A stretch of DNA of 64,000 bases from Rallus limicola (taxonomy: Eukaryota > Chordata > Aves > Gruiformes > Rallidae), in contig JAKCOZ010000058.1 in NCBI GenBank assembly GCA_022605955.1, positions 2,542,001 to 2,606,000 on the forward strand, in the 5' to 3' direction. The notes below the pieces were generated by a model that did not search any database, had not been told where the DNA came from, and was given only the letters and a program-made list of their open reading frames with translations. The position numbers were made by a program, and so were the translations under genes. The stretch's first letter is position 1. Each line of letters begins with the position of its first letter. Shown here piece by piece: positions 51,393 through 64,000 of the stretch.

Positions 51393-54300
51393 TCCCCAAA
51401 ACACAGCACAGTATCCATGGGTCACACTCGCTCTGAGGGGAGCAGGTTTGGTAAAGGGGCTGCTAGTAGACCCACTGCACACATGCAGGGTGCGTGGGGT
51501 CTGTGAGGTATCTAAAATGCTCCCTAATCACAAAAACTAGCTTACTCACTAGCTTTTATGTGAAGAGGGGAAGAAGTTATTGTCCAGTCATGCAAAAGGC
51601 TCCATTATTGTGAGGTGTCCCTGGGAATCAAGTGTCCTAATAAAAATTTACAAACAAGCCAAAAAAGATGCAGAAACCAGCTGCATTGTTCTGATGCTCT
51701 TTGTAAAGTGTTTCATGTCAGTAAATGCACACTGGTCCAACTATTCTGCTAATTTACAGAAAAAAAACATGTGGGCTTTAATATTATGCATGGGCAGTTA
51801 GGGAATTAAGTCTCTAACTTTTTGCTGTTGTCTTTGCCCAGAATCCCAGTAAGCAAACTTAAAAAAAGAAAAAAAACAGAGAAATTTACAACGAGGCAAA
51901 AGAGGAATAAATCCATTCTATCAGTAAAATGTGGCAGAGAAAGAGCTCAGAAATCAACATCTGTGAGACTGTCAGTCTCTTTCAGGTTAGCCTCCTATAC
52001 TCCACACAGGAGAGGAAAGAAGCACACCTCAAGTGCCACTGCCATCAACAGCAAACCATGCTGGATTCAAAGACAGTGCCAGAAAAGATCAAATAAGGAA
52101 GGGGGAGGGGGAGGGGAAGAGAGCAGCGGAAATCCATAACAAAGAGAGCAAGACAAAATGGAAACCACCATCTTCAGGCAGTCTACCTACTTCTTGTGGA
52201 CAAACACACGGCACCATAAAGGCAGCCAGCCCCCAGAAAACAATCAGGGACTTGCTGAGGGGCACGGTCCAGCCGCAAATATGTCCGGTAAAAGCAGGAG
52301 CCCAAGCACCCAGGCCCAAGGCCTGAGGACAATGAACACTAAGCGCTGGGTTGAAGGATCACGTTAGCACAAAGCTTTTGGGAGCAGGCAGCAAGCAAGG
52401 AGAGTACAGGGCACTACTCTAACAGGAACAGTTTGCTTGTAAGATGTGTTAAGGAAGACCAAAACGCTTGAGTGGATTCTCCTGAAAACGTCCTCTAAAT
52501 TAAAAGAGGTAATAACCTGTTCATTTACATCAGGAAGAAAGTATTTCCTTTCCAGAAAATTCTTAATCTTATATTTGATCTGGCATGTCCCTTTGCTTCT
52601 GTCAGATTAAATAAAGCAATACGCGAATATGTCACAGCCATCTCTAAATACAAAATAAATGGTGGGGAAAAAAAAACAAGCCAAAACCCTTCCTCACTCT
52701 TTTCTTCTTAGGAAGCCGTCTGTTATTTTTAATATCCTCAAAAATAGCTTGTTCTTTTTAAATATGAATGACACGAGTCTGTTAGCAATACACTGAAGAA
52801 GCTAAATAACATTCTTCAGAGCTGGTATCCATACAGAGAAACATTGTGATGTTTGCAATCAAATGCAACTCAGTGCCAAAGTTATACTGCAACACAGAAT
52901 CTGAAAGAAAACAATTCAGAAATTGGCAACAAATGACTTCTTTTGTCAGCAGCCCTGCAAGCAAACTGTTGGCATGACATACCAAAGGCTATACCTCCAA
53001 ATCTATCGCTTTTCCACACAATAATCTACATGCAAATCCTTAAACTCTTCAAATTAAAAATGGATCGGTTCTTTCATCACAGGCACTCATGGTTCAGTTA
53101 TGATAGGGTTCATCTGTGAAAAATAAAAATTAAAATCTGCAATAGCCAGTAAAGATTAGTGGCTTGCTTTAAATGGATTTCCTCTGCAAAGCTATTCTTT
53201 ATATCTCATCTAAACAGATAATAAATGGTAAAAGCCAAAAGCACATCAGTAAAAGAATAATTCTGAAACTTGGCAGAATTAGAAAAAATAATTATGTTTT
53301 ATCCTATTTTGACCACAATTCAGTCTCCTCTATTGCCAGATAAGACCACAAATATTCCAGTCTTAAGCTTACTAAGATGCTTGCTTTGAACTGCATTGGC
53401 AACTTCCAAAAATAAGGAGTAGCAAGAAAACAACATCATTTTGTAGTTTCCATCTCCACAGAAGTGGGTTTAAATTCTCCTATTTAAAGGCTTGGTAAGC
53501 GTGAAAGATCCTGCACAGTTGCTCAAAAGAAAGCTTAGAGATGTTGCACTCAGCCAAAAATACGAGCAGCTTCTGACATGGGGATTTTGCAGCAGCTTGT
53601 AACGCACCCCCATGACCACACTGCACTTTTTTACAAGATGGGGCTGGAGCTGACACGTGGTAACACTCAGGTGCGTATCTGCAAGGACAACCAAACCTTC
53701 CCATGGAATCAAGAGCCTCTTCCCCAAATATCCCATGACAGAAGGCAGGTCGCCCATTCAGCTTGAGAAAAACCTGTGAAAATACCTAACAAAGTTTGTT
53801 CGAAGCTTCATCACCCTCTGATGTAGCCATGGTTTGAGTTGTTCTGGTATGCCAAAAACCAAGATCAGTTTAACAAGGTCCTCTCATCCTTTCCACAGCT
53901 TCACCATGCAAAACGCTTCCATGCTGCCTAAGGGACATGCGCACTAGCTACCATGTGGGGCATCATCTGGCATCACACCTGTCCCACAGGCTAACCAGAA
54001 GGAGGGTGCAAGGGTGTGGGCAGACAGGCTGTGTTAGGCAAGGAGAAGGGGACATAGTGGGAAATGTTGTGGGTCCCTCAGAAGATACTTCTGTAATCTG
54101 TGCTTGTCTGGACACTAGGAAGTGATGCAATCTGGTCAAAAATGGTGCAGATGTCCACAAAAGACATAGGTGATGGGGGAGGGGAAAGGCAAGAATTGGT
54201 ATCAGGGCTGCCACAAACACATCTGCCTATTCTTAAGGCACACCGGTGGTTCTTGGGACTACTGCTGCACAGGTGCATGAACACAGCCAGGACTTTCGCC

Positions 54301-55259
54301 TCAAGGTCCACCAGAAGTCACTACAGAAGAACAGAGGCACAGGCTCTGCCCCACAGGCCCACTGCAGCTAAGAGAAGAGAACAGATTCTCCCAAATTCAC
54401 TTGTAAAGACACTCCAGGACAAGCAATGCTGCAACAAAACTGATCTAAAGGCACACATAAATTTGTTCACAAGAAACAGACATTTTCATTAAGCTAACTG
54501 ATTCTTTTTCTTTAATATTTGCACCACGTACACTTGATCCTCTTATTAAACACAATAAATAGGCCCTTGCTGAATAATTAAGAAAAAAGTACCAGCCGGT
54601 GCAGGTAATATTGCCAACCAAGACTGAACACAGAGAGCTGCTGTTATTTCTGTATTTGAGTTATTGATTAAATGTAACATCCGTAAAGCAGCAATCAGAA
54701 TTGCCATTCCACAAACATTCCCAGAGAAATATAAACTTGTTCCAAGTGCCAATCACATATACTCTTGTGGTTAAAATGCAATTAAACAAGTAAAGCATCC
54801 AATATACCCACAAGCTAAACAAAACCAAATCACAGAAACCTGAATTGAGAAGCAAAAAACAAAGGCAAGGTTTTTAAAACATACTTCAAAAATGATTAAG
54901 TGTCAGTGCAGGCTGTTGTTGGTAAGCCATTGTAAAAACTTTCAAATTACATGTATACGTGTTATTTATATAGAGGGAAAAGGGTCTTTTTCAAAAATAT
55001 GTCTCAGTAGGAAAAAAATATTCAGAAACAGTACGGCTATATTTTTCCAGAAAACTATTTTTCTTTTTTTATACTTCCTGGTTTATTTTTGAATGTTGTT
55101 ATAAGCAGTGAAATGGATGGGAGGAAAAACATCCTTTTATTAACCATGTAAAACTCTTGCCCCCAGACCCTGAGGAAAGAAGGTTATTCTCAGAAAAACA
55201 ATAGATTAATACCAAAAAAAATATACCAATTTAGCGGTCTTGGTTTGACGACTAGAAAT
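51393..55259. other. Unassigned intronic sequence
   Basis: About 3.9 kb with no recognised exon or repeat family. A GGGGGAGGGGGAGGGGAAG tract lies near 52100-52118. Minus open frames at 52089-52319 and 53470-53757 show no TMTC1-like sequence. Confidence 0.4.
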
Positions 55260-55816
55260 TAATCACAGAATCACAAGGTTGGAAAAGACCCTTAAGATCA
55301 GTCCAACCGTTCCTGTCCTATGCTAAACCATATCCCTAAGTACCTCATCTACCCTTTTTTTTAAACACATCCAGGGAAGGTGACTCAACCACATCCCTGG
55401 GCAGCCTGTTCCAGGCCCTGACAACTCTTTCAGTGAGAATTTTTTTCCTAATATCCAATCTGACCCTGCCCTGGGGCAGCTTTGTGCCATTTCCCCTTGG
55501 CCAGCTCCTGTCACCTGGCTGAATAGACCATCGCCTACCTCTCTACAACCTCCTTTCAGTTAATTGCAGGCAGTGATAAGGTACCCTTTCAGCCTCCTCA
55601 AGACTAAACATCCCCAGCTCCCTCAGCCACTCCTTATAAGATCCGTCCTCCAGCCCCTCCACCAGCCTGGTTGCCCTTCTCTGGACATGCTCGAGGACCT
55701 TGATGTCCTTCTTGTAGTGAGGGGCCCAGAACTGGACACAGCACTCGAGATAAAGCCTCACTAATGCTGAGTACAAGGGGACAGTCACCTTCCTAGACCT
55801 ACTGGCCACACTATTT
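55260..55816 (-). mobile_element. CR1 LINE fragment with ORF2 C-terminal remnant
   Basis: Antisense tail AATCACAGAATCACAAGGTT then GGAAAAGACCCTTAAGATCA. The element continues into the ORF2 C-terminus, where minus frame 55543-55809 carries [20 protein letters not shown] and [14 protein letters not shown], standard CR1 C-terminal motifs. It is truncated near 55816. Confidence 0.94.
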
Positions 55817-58800
55817 TAATATTTTTTTAATATGGAGAACAACATCCCATCTGACAGCTGTCAGACTCGCAGAGAGCAAAGAGGCAGAAGCCATGCTGGG
55901 GAACACCTAGGGTGGCTCCCCCAAGACCCTGCAGCCCAGCTAAGTGAACAATGAGTGCCATGTGCTGCCATCTCCCATGGAGGGAAGGGGCCAGGCATTT
56001 TGGAAGAGACCAGCCACACATCTTCCCTGCGTGCATAAGCTTTCCAAATCACCCTTAGCTTGTGGATCATGTATGGGTAAGAAAGCACTGATCTCCAAAC
56101 CAACAGCAGTTTGAATTCGATTTGGCCATCACCCCCCCGCCGTGGTGCTTTGCATAGGACATGCCTACACTGCAGCCACCAGCCCTGGTTTGATCTCCCC
56201 GCTGCCAGTGAGCGTGTAACCTGCCCTGCTCAGGGCAGGGGTTACTGCAGTGCTTTCTGAGGAGCAGGGAAGCGGTGGAGTGGAGTGGCTGACAGGCTGT
56301 CAGAGCACGCACTCCAGAGAGCACAAGCTCACCCAAACGCACTTTATGTGAGCAAAGCTATTGCGTCTGCTTCAGTTTTCTTTCCTTGAAGTGATAGCTC
56401 AGGGCGATGACAGAGAAAGCGGAAAAGGGCACTTTTCACAGGGGCCAGAAAGAAGCGCGTTTTACAAGACAGATGGATTGAACCGAGGCAAAGTGCTGAT
56501 GAACATACTTTGGGCGACTTAATAAAACTCACATTACAAAAATCACTACAAATAATCTGCATCAGTCTTGACCAAACCATACGTGCCACATTACCTCAGG
56601 TAAAAAGAGAAATTCTGCCCAATTCACCAGTACCTACTGAAGAGCAATAACCTACTGCTCCCTTTTTTTTAATTTATTTTTTTAAAAAAAACCTCTAATG
56701 AGCTTGTTTTAGTGCCCTGAGCAGATCCAGGAGTCTCTCCCTTTGCAAGCAGCCACCTGACAGCATGCCAGGGATGCTGTCTCCAGAATTAGGGCAGAGA
56801 CATCGAAACACACAGAGGAAATTGATCCGATTGATCTTTCAGAGAGTTGAGAAGCGCACGGTCCTCTGAGACCTTTATTTGTTCAATCTGCAGTGAAAGG
56901 GCCTGGCAGTAAACTGGAGACAACCAGTTTTATAAGCTGGGAGGGAAATAATTATAGAAGTGTAGCAGTTGGGGATCTTCCAGCCAGTTTAAATGATTTG
57001 GCTTCCTTATGAATGTACTTAGGGGGAGGGCTGCGGGGGGAACTCCTGAAGGTCAGCCATGAGGGCTATAGGTATTGTATGAAACCAAGTCCTAAATATA
57101 TTCTTCAAACATTTAACGTAAAGATGGGGACAGGGGGAGGAAGGAGGAATATGGAGGGAGAATGGAAGTTACTCCATCTGTATGTAAGTACAGATTAAGG
57201 AAACAGATCATCTCCTGCAGCATCTTACATAAATGAGCAGTATCAAGAGAGGGAGCAGAGAACACCACTTACCCTGAGCTCCTCTCACCACAGCAGGCAG
57301 GCACTCAGGTGAGGTAGAAATTCAGATTCCCCCCAAAAGCACTGAACTGAGCTCATTCTGCTCAAAGGGCAGTTTTTACTGCTGGGTGAACTACCAATTC
57401 CCGAAGGGAATGGGAGCTGATTCTCTGCATCCTTTCTGTGGTTTTCCCTTTTTATTATACAGGCCAAGCTATATGGTATGTGCCATACTGATAGTTTCAC
57501 AGGGAAGCAGTAAAATTTCCAAAAAGCTCAGAAAGAATGGGGGTATTTTTTTTTCCAACTGAAACTTTTTGGTTATTTCAATACAGATTTGCAACTTTTC
57601 AAAAGTGCAGTGTAGGGCTGGCAAACTCAACAAAAACAAGTAGCCTTGCATTGACCAACCCTTATCAATCCAGGGTGGTGAGGAAAATAAACAGCTTCGT
57701 AATAGCCTCCTCTTTCTATCCTACTCCTGGGAAAAGTGAAACTGCTATTAAATCTAACTATTTTTTTAACATTTCTTATTTAGAAAACATCCAAAGTAGA
57801 AACAAAACAGGCTGTTCACTAAAAAATCCTTTTTTTCCCTTTTTGTTCTGTGTTTTGGGGTTGTCCGGGTTTTTTTGCAGGTTCGGGTTAATAATAAAAA
57901 ACAATTTGGTTTAACCAAAGTTTAAGGTGTCTGTGTCTGGCTTTGGGTTTTGATTGGGTTTTGGGTTTTTTTATTCCCCATGAGGATGAATCTAAGAAGT
58001 TAATTTTCACACAGTTGGGAGTCAGCAGGAGTTCATGCTCAATCCCTCCTTCCTCCAATGTCAGCAAGCTGCACTCTGCTTTGGTTCCTTGCTAGCAAAA
58101 GCTGCATGCTGATTTTGGCAGGTCCCGTGCTGGCTGGATCACCACAAACCCAAGGCTCCTGGTGCCCGCTCATCTGCTTGGGGAGGGGTAAGCAGACCAG
58201 CAGCAGCAGCTGCCTCCCACACATATTACAGCACAGCTGGTTGTATGGAGTCTCTCCATGCCCTTCACCCATCTCCTCTGCACAGAGCAAGGATTTTGTC
58301 CAGCTCCGTGGTTCAAACCTGATGCAATCATGGGTGTACATGGAAGTATTTCAGATTTGTAATTGGGATTCTGTGTACACCTCTCCAATATAAGTACCCT
58401 ATCATAACAGATCATACCCCTTGCTTCAGCCAACCATACCTAAACTGCACACAAACCCTCTTTAAAACTCAACTGTGCCAGATAGTTAATTTCTTTCAAT
58501 TCCTTTTTTTCTCTTGCTGATTCTGATATAAGTAATATCAGCATCCACCAAGTTATGGAAAAGGAAGCCAAAACCCTACAACTCCATCCCACTTTCACTT
58601 CTCTCAACAATCGCCCCTTGCTGATTTCACAGCTGGAATCACAACTCCTTTCCACTTCTTTTGTATTATTTTTAAAAATAACTTTGGGTATAGGACCAGG
58701 ACTTCAAGAAGAATGAGACAGTCCCACTGGGTGCTGTTCATCTGTGTCCTGCTGGCATTCCTGGTACTAACTGACCCATCACTCAGGATTTACAATGCTT

Positions 58801-60399
58801 GCGTGAGCACATCACCACACCCAGGAGGGCATGCTCTCTCCAGAGCGCTCTTTGCTCTGCCTCTGCAATTATCACCAGGCAGTATGCACCAGCAGTCTGC
58901 TGCCCTGAAACAAAGCACTCCAAGCCACATACTAAAATCATGGTGAAAGCTGTTGGAAACCCCTGCAAGAGCAGCAGCAAGACAAGCCATCTTTTGAGAC
59001 CAGTTCAATCAGTAGTGAAGGGGAGGAGAGAGAAGGGCTGATGAAGAGCCATCTTCTGAGTCACCTACTGGGGACCCTCTTCCCATTGGCTATAGAGGGA
59101 GCTTAGGTCCCACAGACCCAGCTCCTCAGAACCTACACTGCCTGGACAAAGCTCAGGCAATGACAAAAATAATTAGAACTACTAAAGAACTAAAAAAACC
59201 CCACCTTTTGGGCCTGGTATTTATTGGGCAAAAGAAAGCAGGATACTTTCACCTTCTTGGCAACCCTGCCCTTTGAGTTCCCAGCAACTGACACCAGCTT
59301 TGATGGGAAAAATATGTCACTGAGCCTCGAAAAGCATGGGGCTAGCTTTTCCTTTGCTGCTCTGTGGGTCAATCAATGGGAGAGATTCATAAATGGAAAA
59401 GTTCCTGTCATCTCATAATACCAGTACAAGGACATGCTGCCTCTGGACAGGAAAAAAAACCAAGACTTCAAATCATGTCAATATGGCAACACATGTTCAA
59501 ACTCAGTAATGAGAAGGCCAGAGGAGAGCTTATCCAGAGCACCAAGCACCAGCCAATCTTACAGCACTTTGGCAAAGGCAGTTCGGGAAAAACAAGGTGG
59601 GGATATTTGCTCTATGGCAAACAGCTGTTGTCTTAAAAGTTTCCTTTCATTTCTACCATGAGAAACAAAGGGTAAAGCCTGTGTGAGGAAAAGCTGTTTC
59701 AGAGATAAACCAGTGCAAAATGAGCCTTGTTCCTAAGGTTTCAACAGAGATGTGTCCCAACTCAAGGAGGAAAGATGCCCATTTTACTAAAAAATATGCT
59801 GTTACAAGACTAGAGCTCCAGACTGCAGAAGTTGAAGAAAAGCAATTTTTAACCCCGCCAACTTTGGGGTTTTTTACCTATTTCAAACCCTAAAACCCTA
59901 TTAGATTATTTTTTTCTCCAGACTCTAATGCATACAGTGTTCTCTAGGGGACTGAACCACTGCCAAAACCACACTGCTATCCAAGGATCTTAACACACAT
60001 TGCAAAAACATTTAATTAAAACTCACACAGCAAGAAGGAGGGAGCAAGCCTGGATCTTTTGTTTTACAGCAAGGAAAATATCACCACCAAAAAAATAGGA
60101 AAAAAAAAAAGGACAAAAAGATTTGACAACATACCAACCATCTCCAAGAAAACATACTGCAGAGGATGGTAAAGAGATGGGAGGGCAGAGGTGGAGGAAG
60201 AAGAGCAAAGCCCAGCATTTTATGTCTTGGCAGAGCTTTACTAGACTGTGTGATATTACCTTGCTGGAGACTGAAGATGGAGATGTAAGAGCCAGCTTTC
60301 TTAATCCAGGCCCTCCTCTGCTTTGTCACAACACCTACACAATTGTGGCGTCCAAATACACCATCCACACCATCCAAAAGAAAGTAAAAACAGCATTAT
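55817..60399. other. Unassigned intronic sequence, about 4.6 kb
   Basis: No exon or transposable element recognised. It includes a slightly GC-richer patch at 56100-56340 and a G/T-rich patch at about 57840-57975 with several GGG runs. Confidence 0.4.
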
Positions 60400-60785
60400 A
60401 GGCTGAGAGTTGGGCTTGTTCAGCCTAGAGAAGAGGTGGCTTCAGGGGTCTTTATAGCCCCCAGTACCTGAAAGGGGCCTATATGAATGCTGGGAAAGAA
60501 CTGTTCACAAGGGCATGTAATGATAGGATAATGGGCGACGGCTTTAAACTAGAAAAGGGGAGATTTAGGTTTGATGTTAGGAAGAATTCTTCGATATGAG
60601 GGTGGTGGATCACTGGCACAGGTTGCCCAGAGAGGCAGTGGAGGTCCCATGCCTGGAGACCTGGTCAGGCTTGATGGGGCTCTGAGCGACCTGATCTAGT
60701 AAAGGTGTCCCTGCTCACTGTAGTACAGTTGGACTAGATGACCTTTGAAGGTCCCTTCCCACCCAACACATTCTATGATTCTATA
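60400..60785 (+). mobile_element. CR1 LINE 3' fragment, intact tail
   Basis: Plus-strand CR1 order: GGGCTTGTTCAGCCTAGAGA, GGCACAGGTTGCCCAGAGAG, TTGGACTAGATGACCTTTGA, then the classic end AACACATTCTATGATTCTAT. Antisense to TMTC1; 5'-truncated. Confidence 0.95.
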
Positions 60786-63423
60786 GTTACAAGGATGCTT
60801 CATCTGTACTTCTTTCAAGATCCATCACAGAGTCATTACTTCTCTCAGCAGCATGATTTCCCACTTGAGTGTGGGAAAATGAAGCCAATAGTATTTATTT
60901 GTATGTATTAATTTCTTACTGTCTTCTGGGAGATTTTTCCTACATTGGGTACCTAATCCATACATACGCATTCATATGCTTAACACATTTGTAGGCAAAT
61001 GTAGAACTAAAGCAACAGCTTAATTTTTACTGACTAGAGCGCATTTATTACTTTATAATACATAAACACCATCCCATCAAAGTGAACTAAGGTTAAGAAA
61101 CCCATTACTATATCCTAACATGGCAGGACTAGAAAGTAAAATAAAGAGTGCTCATTCACATCAGATATAATTTTCTGGGTTTGTAATTGTCATTTCCCTT
61201 TAAAATATCACCGAAAAGCAGACTTTCAGAGAGCAGTGACTGATCAGTAGTTTGGCAAACAAAGAGCAACCTAAAAAGCTGTGAGTTCAGCAGCAAAATA
61301 GCAATGCTTTCCCCAAAGGGGATTCACTACACACTGTAGCAGGTCTTTATCCAAAAGGCCAGCAGAGGCATTTAGGCTTTATTTCTCCAATACAAAGCTC
61401 CACATAAAAGATGTTACTGATCCAGAAAAAAACCCAAAAGATGAAAAAGGTAATCTTGAAACCCCTCACACACGTATGTACTCAGCTCTTTGGACCCTGG
61501 TGCATAACTGATACCATGGCTGCTACTCAGAAGAGACAGCGTAGCATCCATGCGTGAAGCCACCTACTGCCTGATGCCAAGGGCACCTCCTCACCAAGGA
61601 AACATCCAACCTTCACATCACATCTAGAGACTGTGCCACACAGTCTATTTTTGCTATGGGAAAATAATGTTTTCAGATCAAATCTGCTTCCAAAGCAAAG
61701 GAACTCACCTCCCAAAGCCTGGCAAGGAGAGGGGAGGTCAGCATTCCTTCCTCTGCTCTCAGGAAATTAAAGTTACCTGACTGCTGGGAGGTGTTGAGAA
61801 GCTTCAGTCTCTTCCTGATGCCAATACTGAACAGTGTCAAATGCCTTCACCTCACACTGCCATCAGAGGATGATGAGGGAGGAGAGCACCACCCATCCAA
61901 GCTTGTGCAGAAAGTTTATTTTGTCTCCTCTGAACGAGAAACACTTCCGACCATTAATATATGCAGCTCCAAGTTATTTCCTCTTTAGCTTGTTTCCTCC
62001 TTTGGCTAGAAAAGGAGCTGGTACCATTGCTGAGTGATGGGCACTTCTGAGCACAGCTGATTGACAGAACAACCTAACCTGTAGAGGACTTCCCTCACCC
62101 AAAAGCAACCTCAACTACAGCACATCAAACAGCAGCTATTGGTTCATGTGCCCAGAAAGGCCAAGGAAAGCCCCCAACTTTACCTAGGATCTGAAAAAAG
62201 GTCAGGCAGCCTTGAGCTTGTGCCATGATAATGCCTATTCCAAGGGAGATGAAGTGCAGGACCTTCTCCTTAGAGACCCAGCAACCCTTTTACACTGTCT
62301 AGCCAAAAAGGAGCAAGTCACTCCTACTCAGTCTTTTTACATGACTTTGTGGATGGAAATCCATAGGAAATAGAGCAAAAAAGACAGGCACCCCTCTGGG
62401 AAGTGCACTAGCAGGAAAAGAAATACAATCATCCTTTTCTTGAACTATGATTCATGTTGTCTTTGCCTAGAGGCTACATAGTTTTCATGCAATGATTCAG
62501 ACTCTGATAACATGGGCAAGAAACACCCCATCAGTGTCGCAAAGGACATATTGAACATGCTAATGAAAAAGGGAGCTGAGGTCTCCAAAAGACATATAAT
62601 GACAACTAATACCTCTGGGAGTCTAGAAGAAAGCAGTAAGCAGCCAGTTTCTTGACTAATGTGACAGGGAAGCACATTTAAGTCTTAGGTCCAGTTTAAG
62701 TTTCAGAACTCACCTCACTTAGACTTGTTTTGCACTGGGGTACAAGAGGGCATAAGCACAAGCCACTGTCCAAAGGAATTAATTTTTCCTGTTCTCCAGA
62801 TCCCAAGATAAAGCAGGAGGCTACAGACTGTTTCACTCTTTTATAAAGGGAGCTTAAACATATTTGGTGGTAGCATGTGGTAGTATGGTTTTTATTCCAC
62901 ACATTTGCAGTTGCTGATGTTTGTTGTTCTATGCTTCCTCAAAACAGCTGCAACTCAGAATGAAAAGCATAAGTTTCTGAAGCTGCTGAGAATTTCATGG
63001 CACCTAACCAAGTGAAATAAATAAAAATAAAAACGAGCCCTCCAAACGTAGCCTTCTCCTTGGCAAAAGCAAAGGCAGCTTCTCTAGAGAGCCTCTGCCA
63101 TTGTCACTTGCCTAGACAACGCCAGTAAGGTTATTACATTATTTAGTAGCAACCCATGATAATCTCCTTTGTCCCTTCCCCAGGAACAGTTAGGAAATAA
63201 AGAGTTGCTGCTGGATTCTCACAGTTCAATGCCAGTTTTGTACCTTACTTGACCGTGTCTTTAGTTTTATGTACCCAGGCATAAAAACAAAGGAAGACAG
63301 AAGAGATGCATGTTAAAAGAAAACATAAGGGTTACAGAGGCATAAACAGGCCATGGAGGCATGCAGGCTGGGAAAAGAAAGCTTGCCAGGCCAATTTGTC
63401 AGGTTGTGGAGCAACCCTCTGAG
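60786..63423. other. Unassigned intronic sequence
   Basis: About 2.6 kb with no recognised gene or repeat. Confidence 0.4.
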
Positions 63424-63623
63424 GGAAGCTAGGGTTAGATATTAGAAAAATTTCTTCACTGAAAGGGTTGTTAAACACTGGAACAGGCTGCCCAGGAAAG
63501 TGGTTGATTGACCATCCCAGGAAGTATTTAAAAGGGGTGTAGATGCAGTAGACATGGCCATTCTAGGTTAATGGTTGGACTTGATGACCTTAAAAGGTCT
63601 TTTCCAACAAAAATCATTCTACG
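63424..63623 (+). mobile_element. CR1 LINE 3' fragment, diverged
   Basis: Plus-strand landmarks: GGGTTAGATATTAGAAAAAT, CACTGGAACAGGCTGCCCAG, GACTTGATGACCTTAAAAGG and a final AAAATCATTCTACGA. The 3' tail is slightly decayed. Confidence 0.9.
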
Positions 63624-64000
63624 AAGAGGAACCAGTCTATGAAAGGCATTAGGTAACTGGCTGTGCATAAGACAGGACTACTTCTGATGAGCTGAGTATT
63701 CCCATACCATCTGATGTTCCTTTGATGTTAGGAGATTGCTTTAAGAAGTGACCACCTGCAGACTATCTTCTGGATTGTGCTGGCTTATTGAAGTTGTGAC
63801 TTTTTCTTTCACTGAATTAGAGAGCATATCTCTCTTCTTGCTAAAACCAAGGCAATTCCCCTCAGAAAAGCTATTTAAGTAAGTAAGTATTAACAGATTA
63901 AAAAGGCTGTTAAAAGTAACAGCCTAATATTTACAAAGCCTAGTTTAGGAAGGTAAGAAGAATCCTACAGGCAGGCTTATGGAGCAGGTCAGATCTGCAC
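63624..64000. other. Unassigned intronic sequence at window end
   Basis: No exon or repeat recognised before the window edge. Confidence 0.4.

Larger units (their letters stand above)
30630..64000 (-). other. TMTC1: TMTC1 intron preceding the 30440-30629 exon (partial)
   Basis: At least 33 kb of intron upstream in gene sense. It ends with a good acceptor (polypyrimidine TTTTCTCTTG then TAG at 30630). I looked on the minus strand for the preceding coding segment (the early luminal/membrane region) and found none, so the preceding exon is probably above 64000. The content is CR1 fragments, one solo LTR, a G30 run and one candidate cryptic exon, listed separately. Confidence 0.75.

Noticed and set aside
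52089..52319. Minus frame considered as an upstream TMTC1 exon
   Set aside because: The translated residues do not resemble the early membrane or luminal region of TMTC1, and no clear acceptor/donor pair frames it.
57840..57975. G/T-rich GGGTTTT-like patch considered as interstitial telomere repeat
   Set aside because: Units are irregular and do not form the vertebrate TTAGGG repeat.

Overview
This is vertebrate, almost certainly avian, genomic DNA. At least twelve fragments of the CR1 LINE family are recognisable by the characteristic 3' tail (ATTCTATGATTCT-like, preceded by GGTTGGAAGGGACCT-like sequence in antisense). There are also LTRs of types I know from bird genomes. LTR richness would fit a songbird or a related lineage, but I cannot name the species. 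Nothing bacterial, no CRISPR array, no operon and no RNA gene was recognised.

The only host gene I can support is TMTC1, on the minus strand. Two of its internal exons are present: 30440-30629 (63 codons plus 1 base) and 13599-13720 (40 codons plus 2 bases). Both have AG/GT splice sites and compatible phases. Their joined product matches the conserved multi-membrane, DUF1736-containing part of this ER protein. The window is therefore intronic: a 16,719-bp intron between the two exons (13721-30439), part of the preceding intron at 30630-64000, and part of the following intron at 1-13598. The first exons with the promoter, and the TPR-coding exons, were not found and should lie outside on the high and low sides respectively.

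Layout by coordinate: an ERV solo LTR (402-982, minus) next to a long CR1 (1003-3278, minus, RT remnants); a 260-bp TTTTC microsatellite (3636-3898); a CR1 (5051-5565); an 87-bp perfect tandem duplication (6598-6771); a palindromic AT-rich duplication (8639-8690); a plus-strand CR1 tail (12630-12810); TMTC1 exon (13599-13720); an ERV LTR with a 30-G run and GGT repeats (15574-16232); a 1.15-kb ERVL-like LTR on plus (18139-19293); an old CR1 (21218-21424); a long CR1 with endonuclease and RT remnants (27398-29655); TMTC1 exon (30440-30629); a CR1 with a nested 34-nt CR1 tail (31525-31866); a solo LTR with perfect 5-bp target duplication (39262-39607); a candidate cryptic exon (43143-43224); CR1s at 45142-46105, 51150-51392, 55260-55816, 60400-60785 and 63424-63623; and a second 30-G run (46424-46453).

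No new biological system is evident. The most useful points are the TMTC1 exons (one lies in a frame hidden by a longer overlapping ORF), a possible frame-breaking cryptic exon, and several repeat structures that bear on mutation, insertion mechanism and assembly quality.
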